Source: Sulfuritalea hydrogenivorans sk43H
Lineage (GTDB): Bacteria; Pseudomonadota; Gammaproteobacteria; Burkholderiales; Rhodocyclaceae
Direction of reading: 5' to 3'
Assembly: GCF_000828635.1 (NCBI RefSeq)
Contig: NZ_AP012547.1
Location: 372,001-436,000 of the forward strand
Length of the DNA stretch: 64,000 bases
Within the stretch, counting starts at the first letter, position 1. Every line of letters starts with the position of its first letter. The notes beneath the pieces were generated by a model that saw only the letters and a list, made by a program, of their open reading frames with translations, made no database searches and had not been told where the DNA came from. Both the position numbers and the translations under genes were made by a program. This document shows positions 57,514 to 64,000 of this stretch, one piece after another.

Positions 57514-59514
57514 ATGGGCATCAACCAGTGGGCCGCATGGCTTGCCGCAGCAGCGCTTGGCCTTGCCGGAGGCCTGGGCAGCGCCGCAGCCGCCAACGCG
57601 CCATCGGCGCCCGCCGCACAGAAACTCGACAACGCCACTTGCCAGGGCTGCCATGACGGCAAGAAGGGCAAGCTGGAAGTGCCCAAGGCCGACGGCGAGA
57701 AGCGCGAACTGCTGGCCGTGAACCCCGACAAGTACACCAAGAGCGTGCACGCCAAGATGGAGTGCGTCGCCTGCCACAAGGAAATCATCGATAGCGTCGC
57801 GCCGCACCAGAAGCCGGCCGGTGTGAAGAAAGCCGAGTGTGCCCAATGCCACCTCGATTTGTGGGAGGCCGCGAAGAAGGACAACAAGGCCGCGGAGAAG
57901 CCACGCCTCGGTATCGTCGTGGAAAACGTCGAGGCCTACAAGAAATCCTTCCACGCCAAGCAGAACAAGGACGACGAGACCAGGCTCAATGCGATTTGCA
58001 GCGATTGCCACAATGTGCACACCTTTGACGTGCCGCCGCGCGGCACGCAGGAGCGCAAGGAATGGCACCTCGCGGTGCCGGCCGTCTGCGGCAAATGCCA
58101 TGAGGACCACCTGGAGGATTGGACCGGCTCGGCGCACGGCCGCGAAGCCGACAAGAAGAATTTCAAGACGGCGGTCTGTTCCGACTGCCACACCACCCAC
58201 GACATCGTCGGCAGTTCCACCGACAAGGCCAAGCTGGCGATCACCGCGAGTTGCGGCGATTGCCACAAGGATGCCTACGAGTCCTACAAGGCCTCCTATC
58301 ACGGCCAGGTTAACCGGCTGGGCTACGCCTATACCGCCAAGTGCGCCGATTGCCATGGCAGCCATGCCATCGAAGCTTCGAAGGATCCGAAATCGAAGAT
58401 GCACGAGAAGAACCGGCTCAAGACCTGCCAGAAGTGCCACAGCGGCAAGGAAGGCAAGCCCGGGCTGGCGACTGCCGGCTTCCTCAGCTTCAGCCCGCAC
58501 GGCAACAGCCACGACTTTGCCAAGTACCCGGAAATCTGGTTGACCACCAAGGCGATGATCGCCCTGCTGGTCGGGGTCTTCGCCTTCTTCTGGCTGCATT
58601 CCGGCCTGTGGTGGTATCGCGAGTATGCGGATCGCAAGCAAGGCAGGAGCGTGCCGCATGTCATGACCGACAAGCTGCCGCCCGAACTCGCCACCAGGCA
58701 TGTCAAGCGCTTCGGTCCGATGTGGCGCATCGCGCACCTGCTGTTCGCCTTGAGCGTGATGCTGCTGGTGCTGACCGGGATGGCGGCCTTCTTCCCCGAG
58801 ACCAGCTGGGCCAAGGCAGTGATGGCGGCCTTCGGTACTCCGAAAATCGCCGGGCAGGTACACCGTCTGGCGGCCTACACCATGCTGGGCATCTTCGCCC
58901 TCCATCTGGTGGCGGTCTCGATCAGCATCGCCCGCAAGTGGAAGGACTTCAGGTTCTTCGGCCCCGACTCCTTCGTGCCGAACTGGAAGGACATGTACGA
59001 CATGATCGGCATGTTCAAGTGGTTCGTCGGCAAGGGGCCGCGCCCCGCGATCGAACGCTGGTCCTACTGGGAGAAGTTCGACTACTGGGCGGTGTTCTGG
59101 GGTATGGCCATCATCGGCGGCAGCGGCATGATGCTCGCCTTCCCGCACGTGGTTGCCGCCTACCTGCCGGGCTGGGTGTTCAACGTGGCGATGGTGGTGC
59201 ATGGTGAAGAAGCGGTGCTCGCCGCCGTGTTCCTCTTCACGGTGCACTTCTTCAACAACCACTTCCGGCCCGACAAGCTGCCTCCGCCGGATGTGGTGAT
59301 GTTCACCGGCACGCAGTCGCTGCAGGAGTTCAGGCACGAGCACCGGGCGCAATACGATCGCCTGGTGGCGAGCGGCGAACTGGAGAAATATCTGGTCGAC
59401 GCGCCGTCGGCGCCCTTCACGCTGGCGTCGAAGATTCTCGGCCTGGTGCTGATTGCCTTCGGCCTGACGTTGCTGACGCTGATCGTCATCGGCTTCCTCG
59501 GCGGCGGTCACTGA
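57514..59514 (+). CDS. Nine-haem cytochrome c fused to a cytochrome b-type membrane domain
   Basis: A 666-residue protein. After a signal segment (about 8-27) come nine CXXCH sites (CQGCH, CVACH, CAQCH, CSDCH, CGKCH, CSDCH, CGDCH, CADCH, CQKCH) in residues 40-320, then a membrane domain of four to five helices (about 345-650) with His-containing helices (IAHLLFALSVMLLVLTG, QVHRLAAYTMLGIFALHLVA, VVHGEEAVLAAVFLFTVHFF) as in cytochrome b561 / formate dehydrogenase gamma. It probably oxidises quinol in the membrane and passes electrons out to the small cytochromes. It replaces the NrfD anchor missing from the ArrA-like set. Confidence 0.85.
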   Translation: MGINQWAAWLAAAALGLAGGLGSAAAANAPSAPAAQKLDNATCQGCHDGKKGKLEVPKADGEKRELLAVNPDKYTKSVHAKMECVACHKEIIDSVAPHQKPAGVKKAECAQCHLDLWEAAKKDNKAAEKPRLGIVVENVEAYKKSFHAKQNKDDETRLNAICSDCHNVHTFDVPPRGTQERKEWHLAVPAVCGKCHEDHLEDWTGSAHGREADKKNFKTAVCSDCHTTHDIVGSSTDKAKLAITASCGDCHKDAYESYKASYHGQVNRLGYAYTAKCADCHGSHAIEASKDPKSKMHEKNRLKTCQKCHSGKEGKPGLATAGFLSFSPHGNSHDFAKYPEIWLTTKAMIALLVGVFAFFWLHSGLWWYREYADRKQGRSVPHVMTDKLPPELATRHVKRFGPMWRIAHLLFALSVMLLVLTGMAAFFPETSWAKAVMAAFGTPKIAGQVHRLAAYTMLGIFALHLVAVSISIARKWKDFRFFGPDSFVPNWKDMYDMIGMFKWFVGKGPRPAIERWSYWEKFDYWAVFWGMAIIGGSGMMLAFPHVVAAYLPGWVFNVAMVVHGEEAVLAAVFLFTVHFFNNHFRPDKLPPPDVVMFTGTQSLQEFRHEHRAQYDRLVASGELEKYLVDAPSAPFTLASKILGLVLIAFGLTLLTLIVIGFLGGGH

Positions 59515-59519
59515 GCGAT

Positions 59520-59551
59520 TCCCGCTTCGAGGCGCCTGCCTTGAAGCGGGA
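59520..59551 (+). terminator. Long hairpin after the nine-haem gene
   Basis: CCCGCTTC (59521-59528) pairs with GAAGCGGG, and the stem continues through GAGGC/GCCTT around a GCCT loop, about 14 pairs in all. No T-run. It separates this gene from the second small cytochrome c. Confidence 0.6.
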
Positions 59552-59585
59552 TCATCGCAGACCGGATGAGCGGGGACAACTGGCC

Positions 59586-59924
59586 ATGAAGAAGGCGCTT
59601 GCGCTGGCAGGAATCCTGCTGCTTGGAATGGCCGCGTACGGCCCGGCGCGGGCGGAGGCCGACGCGGAGGCCGCCAGGGCGCTGGCAAAGCGCAACGACT
59701 GCTTCAAGTGCCACGCCATCGACAAGACCAAAAAGGGCCCCGCCTACAGCAGGATCGCCACCCGATTGAAGACAAGGCCCGATGGTGTGGAAACGATCAT
59801 CGAACACATCACGACGGGACCCATGATTCAACTGGCGGATGGCAGCGACGAGAAGCACAGGATCATCGATACTAAGGACCCCGCCGAGCTGAAAAACCTA
59901 GCGCAGTGGATACTCTCATTTTGA
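59586..59924 (+). CDS. Small secreted cytochrome c, copy 2
   Basis: A 112-residue paralogue of the cytochrome at 57065, with a signal peptide (cleavage near ARA-EA), CFKCH and the same C-terminal helix (LKNLAQWILSF). It is less basic than the first copy. Likely a second electron carrier of the same chain. Confidence 0.87.
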   Translation: MKKALALAGILLLGMAAYGPARAEADAEAARALAKRNDCFKCHAIDKTKKGPAYSRIATRLKTRPDGVETIIEHITTGPMIQLADGSDEKHRIIDTKDPAELKNLAQWILSF

Positions 59925-60110
59925 ATGAAGCCTCTCCGCAGCAAGGCGGACGAGTCAAGTATGTTCTGATGAAGTCTCTGCGCAGCGGGACGATCGAGCA
60001 AAATACGCTCCCCAAGCCGCTGCGGATGACTACACGCAGAGAGGTTTCCGGGATGCGCATTTCCAGGACCGGGTTGCCACCGGCGCACGACAGGCGCAGA
60101 CTTGCTGACC

Positions 60111-61877
60111 ATGACTTCCGTTACTCCGGCCCGACAGCCCCGGCGCGTCAAGGCGGCTTTCATCGGCCCGATTGCGCTCGCACTGACCTTCGTCATGTGC
60201 GTGTTTGCCGTCGCCATTTACCTGGTCGAGGCCAGCATACGCGACCGGGACCTTGCCGAGCGATCGGCCGCGGTGGCGAAACTGTTCGAGCAGAAGCTGG
60301 ACAAGGATGCCAACCTCATGCGCGCGGTCCTGCGCGCGATGACCACCAACCGGGCACTGGAAAAGTCGTTTCGCGACGGTGACCGCGCCAGTCTGGCGCG
60401 ACAGACGGGGCCGCTGTTCGATACCCTGCGCGCCGAGCATCGAATCACCCACCTCTATTTCACCGGCATCGATCTGATCAACCTGTATCGCGTGCATAGC
60501 CCCGGCGAGTTCGGCGATGAAATCGACCGGCTGACGATGAAGAAGGCCAGGGACCAGGCCGCCGCCGCGAGCGGCCTCGAACTCGGGCCGCTGGGAACGC
60601 TCACCCTGCGGATGGTGATGCCGTGGAAGCATGACGACAAGGTGTTCGGCTACCTCGAAATCGGCGAAGAAGTCGAACAGTTGCTGGATGAAATACGCGA
60701 CAGCCTGACGGTCGATCTGGCCGTGCTGGTCGACAAGAAGTTTCTGCGCCCCGAACAGTGGCAGCGCGGGTTGCACATGATGCAGCGACAGGGGGACTGG
60801 GAGCGCTTTGCAAATCATGTCGCCCTGGCGCAGACCAGCGGGCAGTTGCCGGCTACCTTTGACAAGCGCATGCTCGACGGATTGCATGCTGGACGCAACG
60901 CGGTCATCGGCGACCGCGGGCGGTCGCTTCACGTGGCGCTGGTGCCGCTTGAGGATGCCGGCGGGCGCCACATCGGGGAGCTGGTGGTGATTCGCGACAT
61001 CACGAAATTGCAGGCGACCTTTGGCCGGTCGATCGCGACGGTTACCCTGGTCAGCCTGCTGGTTGCCGCGGGCGTGCTGGCAATTTTCTATTTCGCCCTC
61101 GACCGGGTGGAACGCGACTACCAGCGGCAGCATGACCTCGAGCACCAGATCCTGCGTTTCAACACGGAGCACCACCGCATTCTGCAACTCGAAAAGCTTT
61201 CGGCGCTGGGAACCATGGTCGGCGGCATTGCCCACCAGCTCAACAATCCGCTGGTCGGCGTGGTCAACATGGCCCAGCTTGCCGAACGCGAAACGGACAA
61301 TCCGCAACAAACACGCGAATTGCTGGGCGAGATCCGGCGTGCGGGCGAGGACTGCCGCGCTTTCGTCCGCCGCATGCTGGAGTTTTCGAAGGTGTCGTGC
61401 TTCGACAGCAAGCCGACGCCGATGGCACCCCTGATCGAGGACACGGTACTCATGTTCCGCCAGGCGGAGGATCGGCATCATCCGGTCGAAGTCCGCCTGC
61501 CGGAGGAGCCGGTGGTGCTGATGGTCGATCCCATCCTGATTCGCCACGCGCTGTTCAACCTGCTGCTCAACGCCGCCCAGGCGGCGAGCGGCGACGATCC
61601 GATCGTCATTACGCTGGAGCCGGAGGTCGATCCGGACGGAAATGCTTCGGGCTGGTCGCTCGCGGTCACGGATCGAGGCCCGGTGATTCCGCCGGATGTG
61701 CTGGAAAAGGTCTTCGTTCCGTTCTTCACCACGCGCAGCGACGGCACCGGGCTGGGTCTTCCCGTGGTTCAGCATGTAGCCTTGCTGCACGGCGGCCATG
61801 TCTCGGCAAGCAGTGCACCGGGCGATGGCACGCGATTTGCAATCTGGCTCCCCATGACTCAGCCCAAGGCCGCTTGA
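60111..61877 (+). CDS. Membrane histidine kinase (third system)
   Basis: A 588-residue kinase. Two helices (about 15-38 and about 305-328) flank a periplasmic sensor of about 260 residues resembling a double-CACHE domain (HLYFTGIDLINLYRVHSPGEF). The catalytic core has the phospho-acceptor His near residue 374 (GGIAHQLNNPLVGVV) and DGTGLGLPVV. It differs in sensor type from the PhnD-coupled kinases. It lies one base before the regulator gene. ATG 60111 is preferred to upstream non-ATG starts. Confidence 0.87.
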   Translation: MTSVTPARQPRRVKAAFIGPIALALTFVMCVFAVAIYLVEASIRDRDLAERSAAVAKLFEQKLDKDANLMRAVLRAMTTNRALEKSFRDGDRASLARQTGPLFDTLRAEHRITHLYFTGIDLINLYRVHSPGEFGDEIDRLTMKKARDQAAAASGLELGPLGTLTLRMVMPWKHDDKVFGYLEIGEEVEQLLDEIRDSLTVDLAVLVDKKFLRPEQWQRGLHMMQRQGDWERFANHVALAQTSGQLPATFDKRMLDGLHAGRNAVIGDRGRSLHVALVPLEDAGGRHIGELVVIRDITKLQATFGRSIATVTLVSLLVAAGVLAIFYFALDRVERDYQRQHDLEHQILRFNTEHHRILQLEKLSALGTMVGGIAHQLNNPLVGVVNMAQLAERETDNPQQTRELLGEIRRAGEDCRAFVRRMLEFSKVSCFDSKPTPMAPLIEDTVLMFRQAEDRHHPVEVRLPEEPVVLMVDPILIRHALFNLLLNAAQAASGDDPIVITLEPEVDPDGNASGWSLAVTDRGPVIPPDVLEKVFVPFFTTRSDGTGLGLPVVQHVALLHGGHVSASSAPGDGTRFAIWLPMTQPKAA

Positions 61878-61878
61878 A

Positions 61879-63255
61879 ATGCTCCCCAGAATTCTGGTGG
61901 TGGATGACGACCACTACACCCGGACCCTGCTCAAACGCCTTCTGAAAAAGTCGGCGGAGCTCAGCCTTGCTGCCGATGGCGAGGAGGCGCGGCGCCTGTT
62001 CGCCACCGAGGATTTCAACCTGGTGCTGATGGATCAGCGCCTGCCCAAGGACAACGGCATCGATCTGGCGCGCGAATTCCGTGCCCGGCGGCCGAAACTC
62101 GTGACGATCCTGATGACCGGCTTTGCCGATGTCCGCGATGCGGTGGCTGCGGTGCGTGAAGGCCTGTTCGACTACCTGACCAAGCCGTTCGAGGATCTCG
62201 AAGCCTTGGAGGCGGTAATCGGCAAGGCGCTCGAGCTCGATGCCGCCTACCGGGAGATCGACGGTCTGCGCACTCGACTCGCCGCCGAGTCGGGTGCGCC
62301 GGCGACGGTTGGGCAGTCACCGGCCATGGAGCGCCTGCTCGACCAGGTTCGCCAAGTCGCCGGCCTCGATACTACCGTGTTGCTGGAAGGCGAAAGCGGA
62401 ACCGGCAAGGATGTTGTCGCCAGGCTGTTGCATGCGTGGAGCGCGCGCGCGGAGAAGCCCTTCCTCGAAGTCAATTGCGGCGGCCTCCCGGAATCGCTGC
62501 TGGAAAGCCTGCTCTTCGGCCACGAGAAGGGGGCATTCACCGGGGCGACGCAGGCAAGTCCCGGCTATTTTGAAAAAGCGCATGGCGGCAATCTGTTCCT
62601 GGACGAGATCGCCGACATGAGTCCAAAGTTGCAGAGCAGCTTGCTGCACGTGCTGCAAAGCCATCAATTCACGCGGATTGGCAGCACCCAGCCGCGGACC
62701 GCCGATTTCCGCCTGATCTGCGCCACGAATCGACAGCTGTCTTCCGAAGTTCAGGCGGGTCGCTTTCGCGAGGACCTGTTCTATCGCATCAACGTGGTTG
62801 CACTGCGCCTGCCACCCTTGCGCGAGCGACACGGAGACATCATTCTCCTGGCCGCCCATTTTCTCGATTATTTCAACGCCAAATTCGACAAGAACTGCGG
62901 CCCCTTCACCGCGGCGGCAGTGCGCCTGCTCGAAACCAGCCAGTGGCCAGGCAACGTGCGCCAGTTGAAGCATTGCATCGAGCGTGCGGTGGCACTTCAT
63001 CCGGGGGGGCCGATCGATGGCACGCATTTGTTCATGGCAGGCGAGGCTGCCATGAACACCTCACTCACCAACGCAGCGGCGTCTGTCGCCGCGCTACGTT
63101 ATCAGGATGTGCGTGCCGGTTTCGAGCGCGAATATTTCCAGCGCCTGCTCGATGCGGCCGGAGGAAACATGTCCGAGGCGGCGCGTCTGAGCGGCATCCC
63201 GCGACAGAATCTCTATGTGCGCATGAAGCGATGGGGGATTGTCACTAATCAGTGA
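61879..63255 (+). CDS. NtrC-type sigma-54 response regulator (third system)
   Basis: A 458-residue regulator: receiver (ILVVDDDH, Asp in VLMDQRLP), AAA+ domain with GESGTGKD, GAFTGA and LFLDEIADM, and a C-terminal Fis-type helix-turn-helix (MSEAARLSGIPRQNLYVRMKR, split as MSEAARLSGIP and QNLYVRM). Its last codons overlap the palindrome 63241-63256, upstream of the sigma-54 promoter of the second eight-haem gene, which is therefore a likely target. Confidence 0.9.
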   Translation: MLPRILVVDDDHYTRTLLKRLLKKSAELSLAADGEEARRLFATEDFNLVLMDQRLPKDNGIDLAREFRARRPKLVTILMTGFADVRDAVAAVREGLFDYLTKPFEDLEALEAVIGKALELDAAYREIDGLRTRLAAESGAPATVGQSPAMERLLDQVRQVAGLDTTVLLEGESGTGKDVVARLLHAWSARAEKPFLEVNCGGLPESLLESLLFGHEKGAFTGATQASPGYFEKAHGGNLFLDEIADMSPKLQSSLLHVLQSHQFTRIGSTQPRTADFRLICATNRQLSSEVQAGRFREDLFYRINVVALRLPPLRERHGDIILLAAHFLDYFNAKFDKNCGPFTAAAVRLLETSQWPGNVRQLKHCIERAVALHPGGPIDGTHLFMAGEAAMNTSLTNAAASVAALRYQDVRAGFEREYFQRLLDAAGGNMSEAARLSGIPRQNLYVRMKRWGIVTNQ

Positions 63256-63256
63256 C
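63241..63256. promoter_or_regulatory. Regulator site: GTCACT-N4-AGTGAC
   Basis: A perfect six-base dyad with AATC between, overlapping the stop codon of the regulator gene. It lies 84 bases upstream of the sigma-54 promoter at 63340, the normal distance for an NtrC-type enhancer. Upstream of copy 1 only degenerate half-sites remain (GTAAC at 45820 region, GTGAC near 45837). Confidence 0.75.
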
Positions 63257-63339
63257 ATGCGTCTTTGTATTGTGACAACCTGGTAGTCGATTCCCGGGCG
63301 TGACCATTGACAGTTCTAGAGAAAAATCAAGTCTGCTGG

Positions 63340-63355
63340 TGGCACAGGGATTGCT
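63340..63355 (+). promoter_or_regulatory. Sigma-54 promoter of the eight-haem gene, copy 2
   Basis: TGGCACAGGGATTGCT, identical to the promoter at 45902-45917, 39 bases before the start codon. Confidence 0.87.
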
Positions 63356-63393
63356 CGTCTCCCTTCGAACAGTCGAACAACAAGGGGATCGTC

Positions 63394-64000
63394 ATGAACA
63401 AAAAAATTATCGGAAGCTTGCTGGTGATCGCTTCCGCGTTCCTGATCTACGGTTGTACGGGCGGAGTGAAGAGCTACCCGAACACCGCTTTCAAGGGCGT
63501 GGTCGAGGATGGCAGCAAGGAGACCTTCCTCAAGGTGGCCGATGCCACGGTCTGGCTGATTCCCGCCAACGACATCGCGGCGATGGGCAAGACGCCGATC
63601 GAAGTCAAAAAGGACTCACCGAACGACGAGCCGCTGGAAGACAGCCTGGCCGCCAATCGCGGACGCTACCTGAATGCGAAGACCAATGCCAAGGGTGAAT
63701 TCAGCTTCGCCGACGTGCCCGGCGGCAAATACTTTGTCTATGTCGAACCGGCCACCAGCAAGTATCTGCCGGGTGGCGACAAGTCGCGCAAGGCTCTGGG
63801 CACGGATGAACTGGGCGCCGCGCCGATGCTGATCAAGATTTCCGGCAACGTGCCGCCCGATGCCAAATACATCGGCAGCACCGCTTGCATCGAATGCCAC
63901 GAAGACCAGAAGCACATCACCAAGACCCTGCACCGGCTGGGCATGACGGTCATCGGCAAGCCGAGCAAGCTGCAGGATCATTCCCGCTTCCCGGAATTCA
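63394..64000 (+). CDS. Eight-haem cytochrome c lipoprotein, copy 2 (cut by window end)
   Basis: The first 202 codons of a second copy of the gene at 45956: same lipobox (IYGC), same beta domain and the first haem site CIECH. Only a few residues differ (for example VKKDSP for VRKDSP, TNAKGE for TNDKGE). The rest lies outside the window. It has its own sigma-54 promoter and a cleaner enhancer dyad, so the two copies may be regulated differently. Confidence 0.9.
   Translation, partial: MNKKIIGSLLVIASAFLIYGCTGGVKSYPNTAFKGVVEDGSKETFLKVADATVWLIPANDIAAMGKTPIEVKKDSPNDEPLEDSLAANRGRYLNAKTNAKGEFSFADVPGGKYFVYVEPATSKYLPGGDKSRKALGTDELGAAPMLIKISGNVPPDAKYIGSTACIECHEDQKHITKTLHRLGMTVIGKPSKLQDHSRFPEF

Larger units (their letters stand above)
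63340..64000 (+). repeat. Direct repeat, right copy (pairs with 45902-46562)
   Basis: About 97% identical to 45902-46562, offset 17438 bases, and still matching at the window end. Confidence 0.9.

Noticed and set aside
1-64000. CRISPR arrays, tRNA, rRNA, insertion sequences, phage or plasmid origins
   Set aside because: No regularly spaced repeats of CRISPR type, no cloverleaf or rRNA sequence and no transposase or integrase protein was seen.

Overview
The window reads as one contiguous piece of a GC-rich Gram-negative chromosome, most likely a respiratory betaproteobacterium of the Rhodocyclales/Sterolibacterium-Sulfuritalea type. That placement is an inference from codon use, multihaem cytochromes, sigma-54 control and gene content; there is no rRNA to confirm it. 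I saw no tRNA, rRNA, CRISPR array or intact transposase. The theme is arsenic, sulfur and anaerobic electron transfer.

Layout. 1-6.2 kb: the end of a TDT/TehA-type transporter, then a TetR-controlled operon for an efflux adaptor, FtsX-type permease, ABC ATPase and a thioredoxin/DsbD-like membrane protein. 6.3-11.4 kb: an arsenic operon (ArsR, ArsC, Acr3, a YraQ/ArsP-like permease, a mini-thioredoxin, OsmC, DUF4395). 11.7-19 kb: two tandem GGDEF-EAL signalling proteins. 19-26.4 kb: a rhodanese, a SigZ-like sigma factor, a second permease/mini-thioredoxin set, a thioredoxin lipoprotein and CcdA, an intact thiolase and several decayed genes. 26.5-32.2 kb: a sulfur-trafficking operon (split YeeE/YedE, TusA, tiny membrane proteins, DsrE-like proteins, rhodaneses, cytochrome c) divergent from a ribbon-helix-helix regulator. 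32.5-40.9 kb (minus strand): a nine-gene operon for a complex iron-sulfur molybdoenzyme (ferredoxin, NrfD anchor, catalytic subunit, TorD chaperone) followed by five poorly known genes. 41.1-44.8 kb: its likely PhnD-like sensor / histidine kinase / NtrC-type regulator. 45-47.9 kb: a UbiE/MenG-like methyltransferase and an eight-haem lipoprotein. 47.9-51.6 kb (minus): a second PhnD-like/kinase/NtrC-type regulator set. 52-59.9 kb: an ArrA/ArxA-clade molybdoenzyme with ferredoxin, chaperone, second methyltransferase, two small cytochromes c and a nine-haem/cytochrome-b fusion. 60.1-63.3 kb: a third kinase/NtrC-type pair, then a second, nearly identical copy of the eight-haem lipoprotein, cut by the window end.

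How it fits together (inference). Quinol, probably menaquinol, feeds electrons through the NrfD anchor to the first molybdoenzyme, and through the multihaem/cytochrome-b protein and small cytochromes c to the ArrA-like enzyme. Periplasmic PhnD-like proteins sense the oxyanion and activate NtrC-type regulators, all three with an intact GAFTGA loop. Sigma-54 promoter matches lie in front of both molybdoenzyme loci and both eight-haem genes, and matching GTTACS-N4-SGTAAC inverted repeats lie upstream of both molybdoenzyme promoters. The ars genes detoxify and export the products, and the YeeE/TusA/rhodanese operon suggests sulfane sulfur is handled alongside.

Most notable: the unassigned minus-strand molybdoenzyme operon, whose catalytic subunit has Asp in place of the third cluster Cys; the shared operator/sigma-54 architecture; and a 23-bp repeat present 11 times, between genes and in frame inside them.
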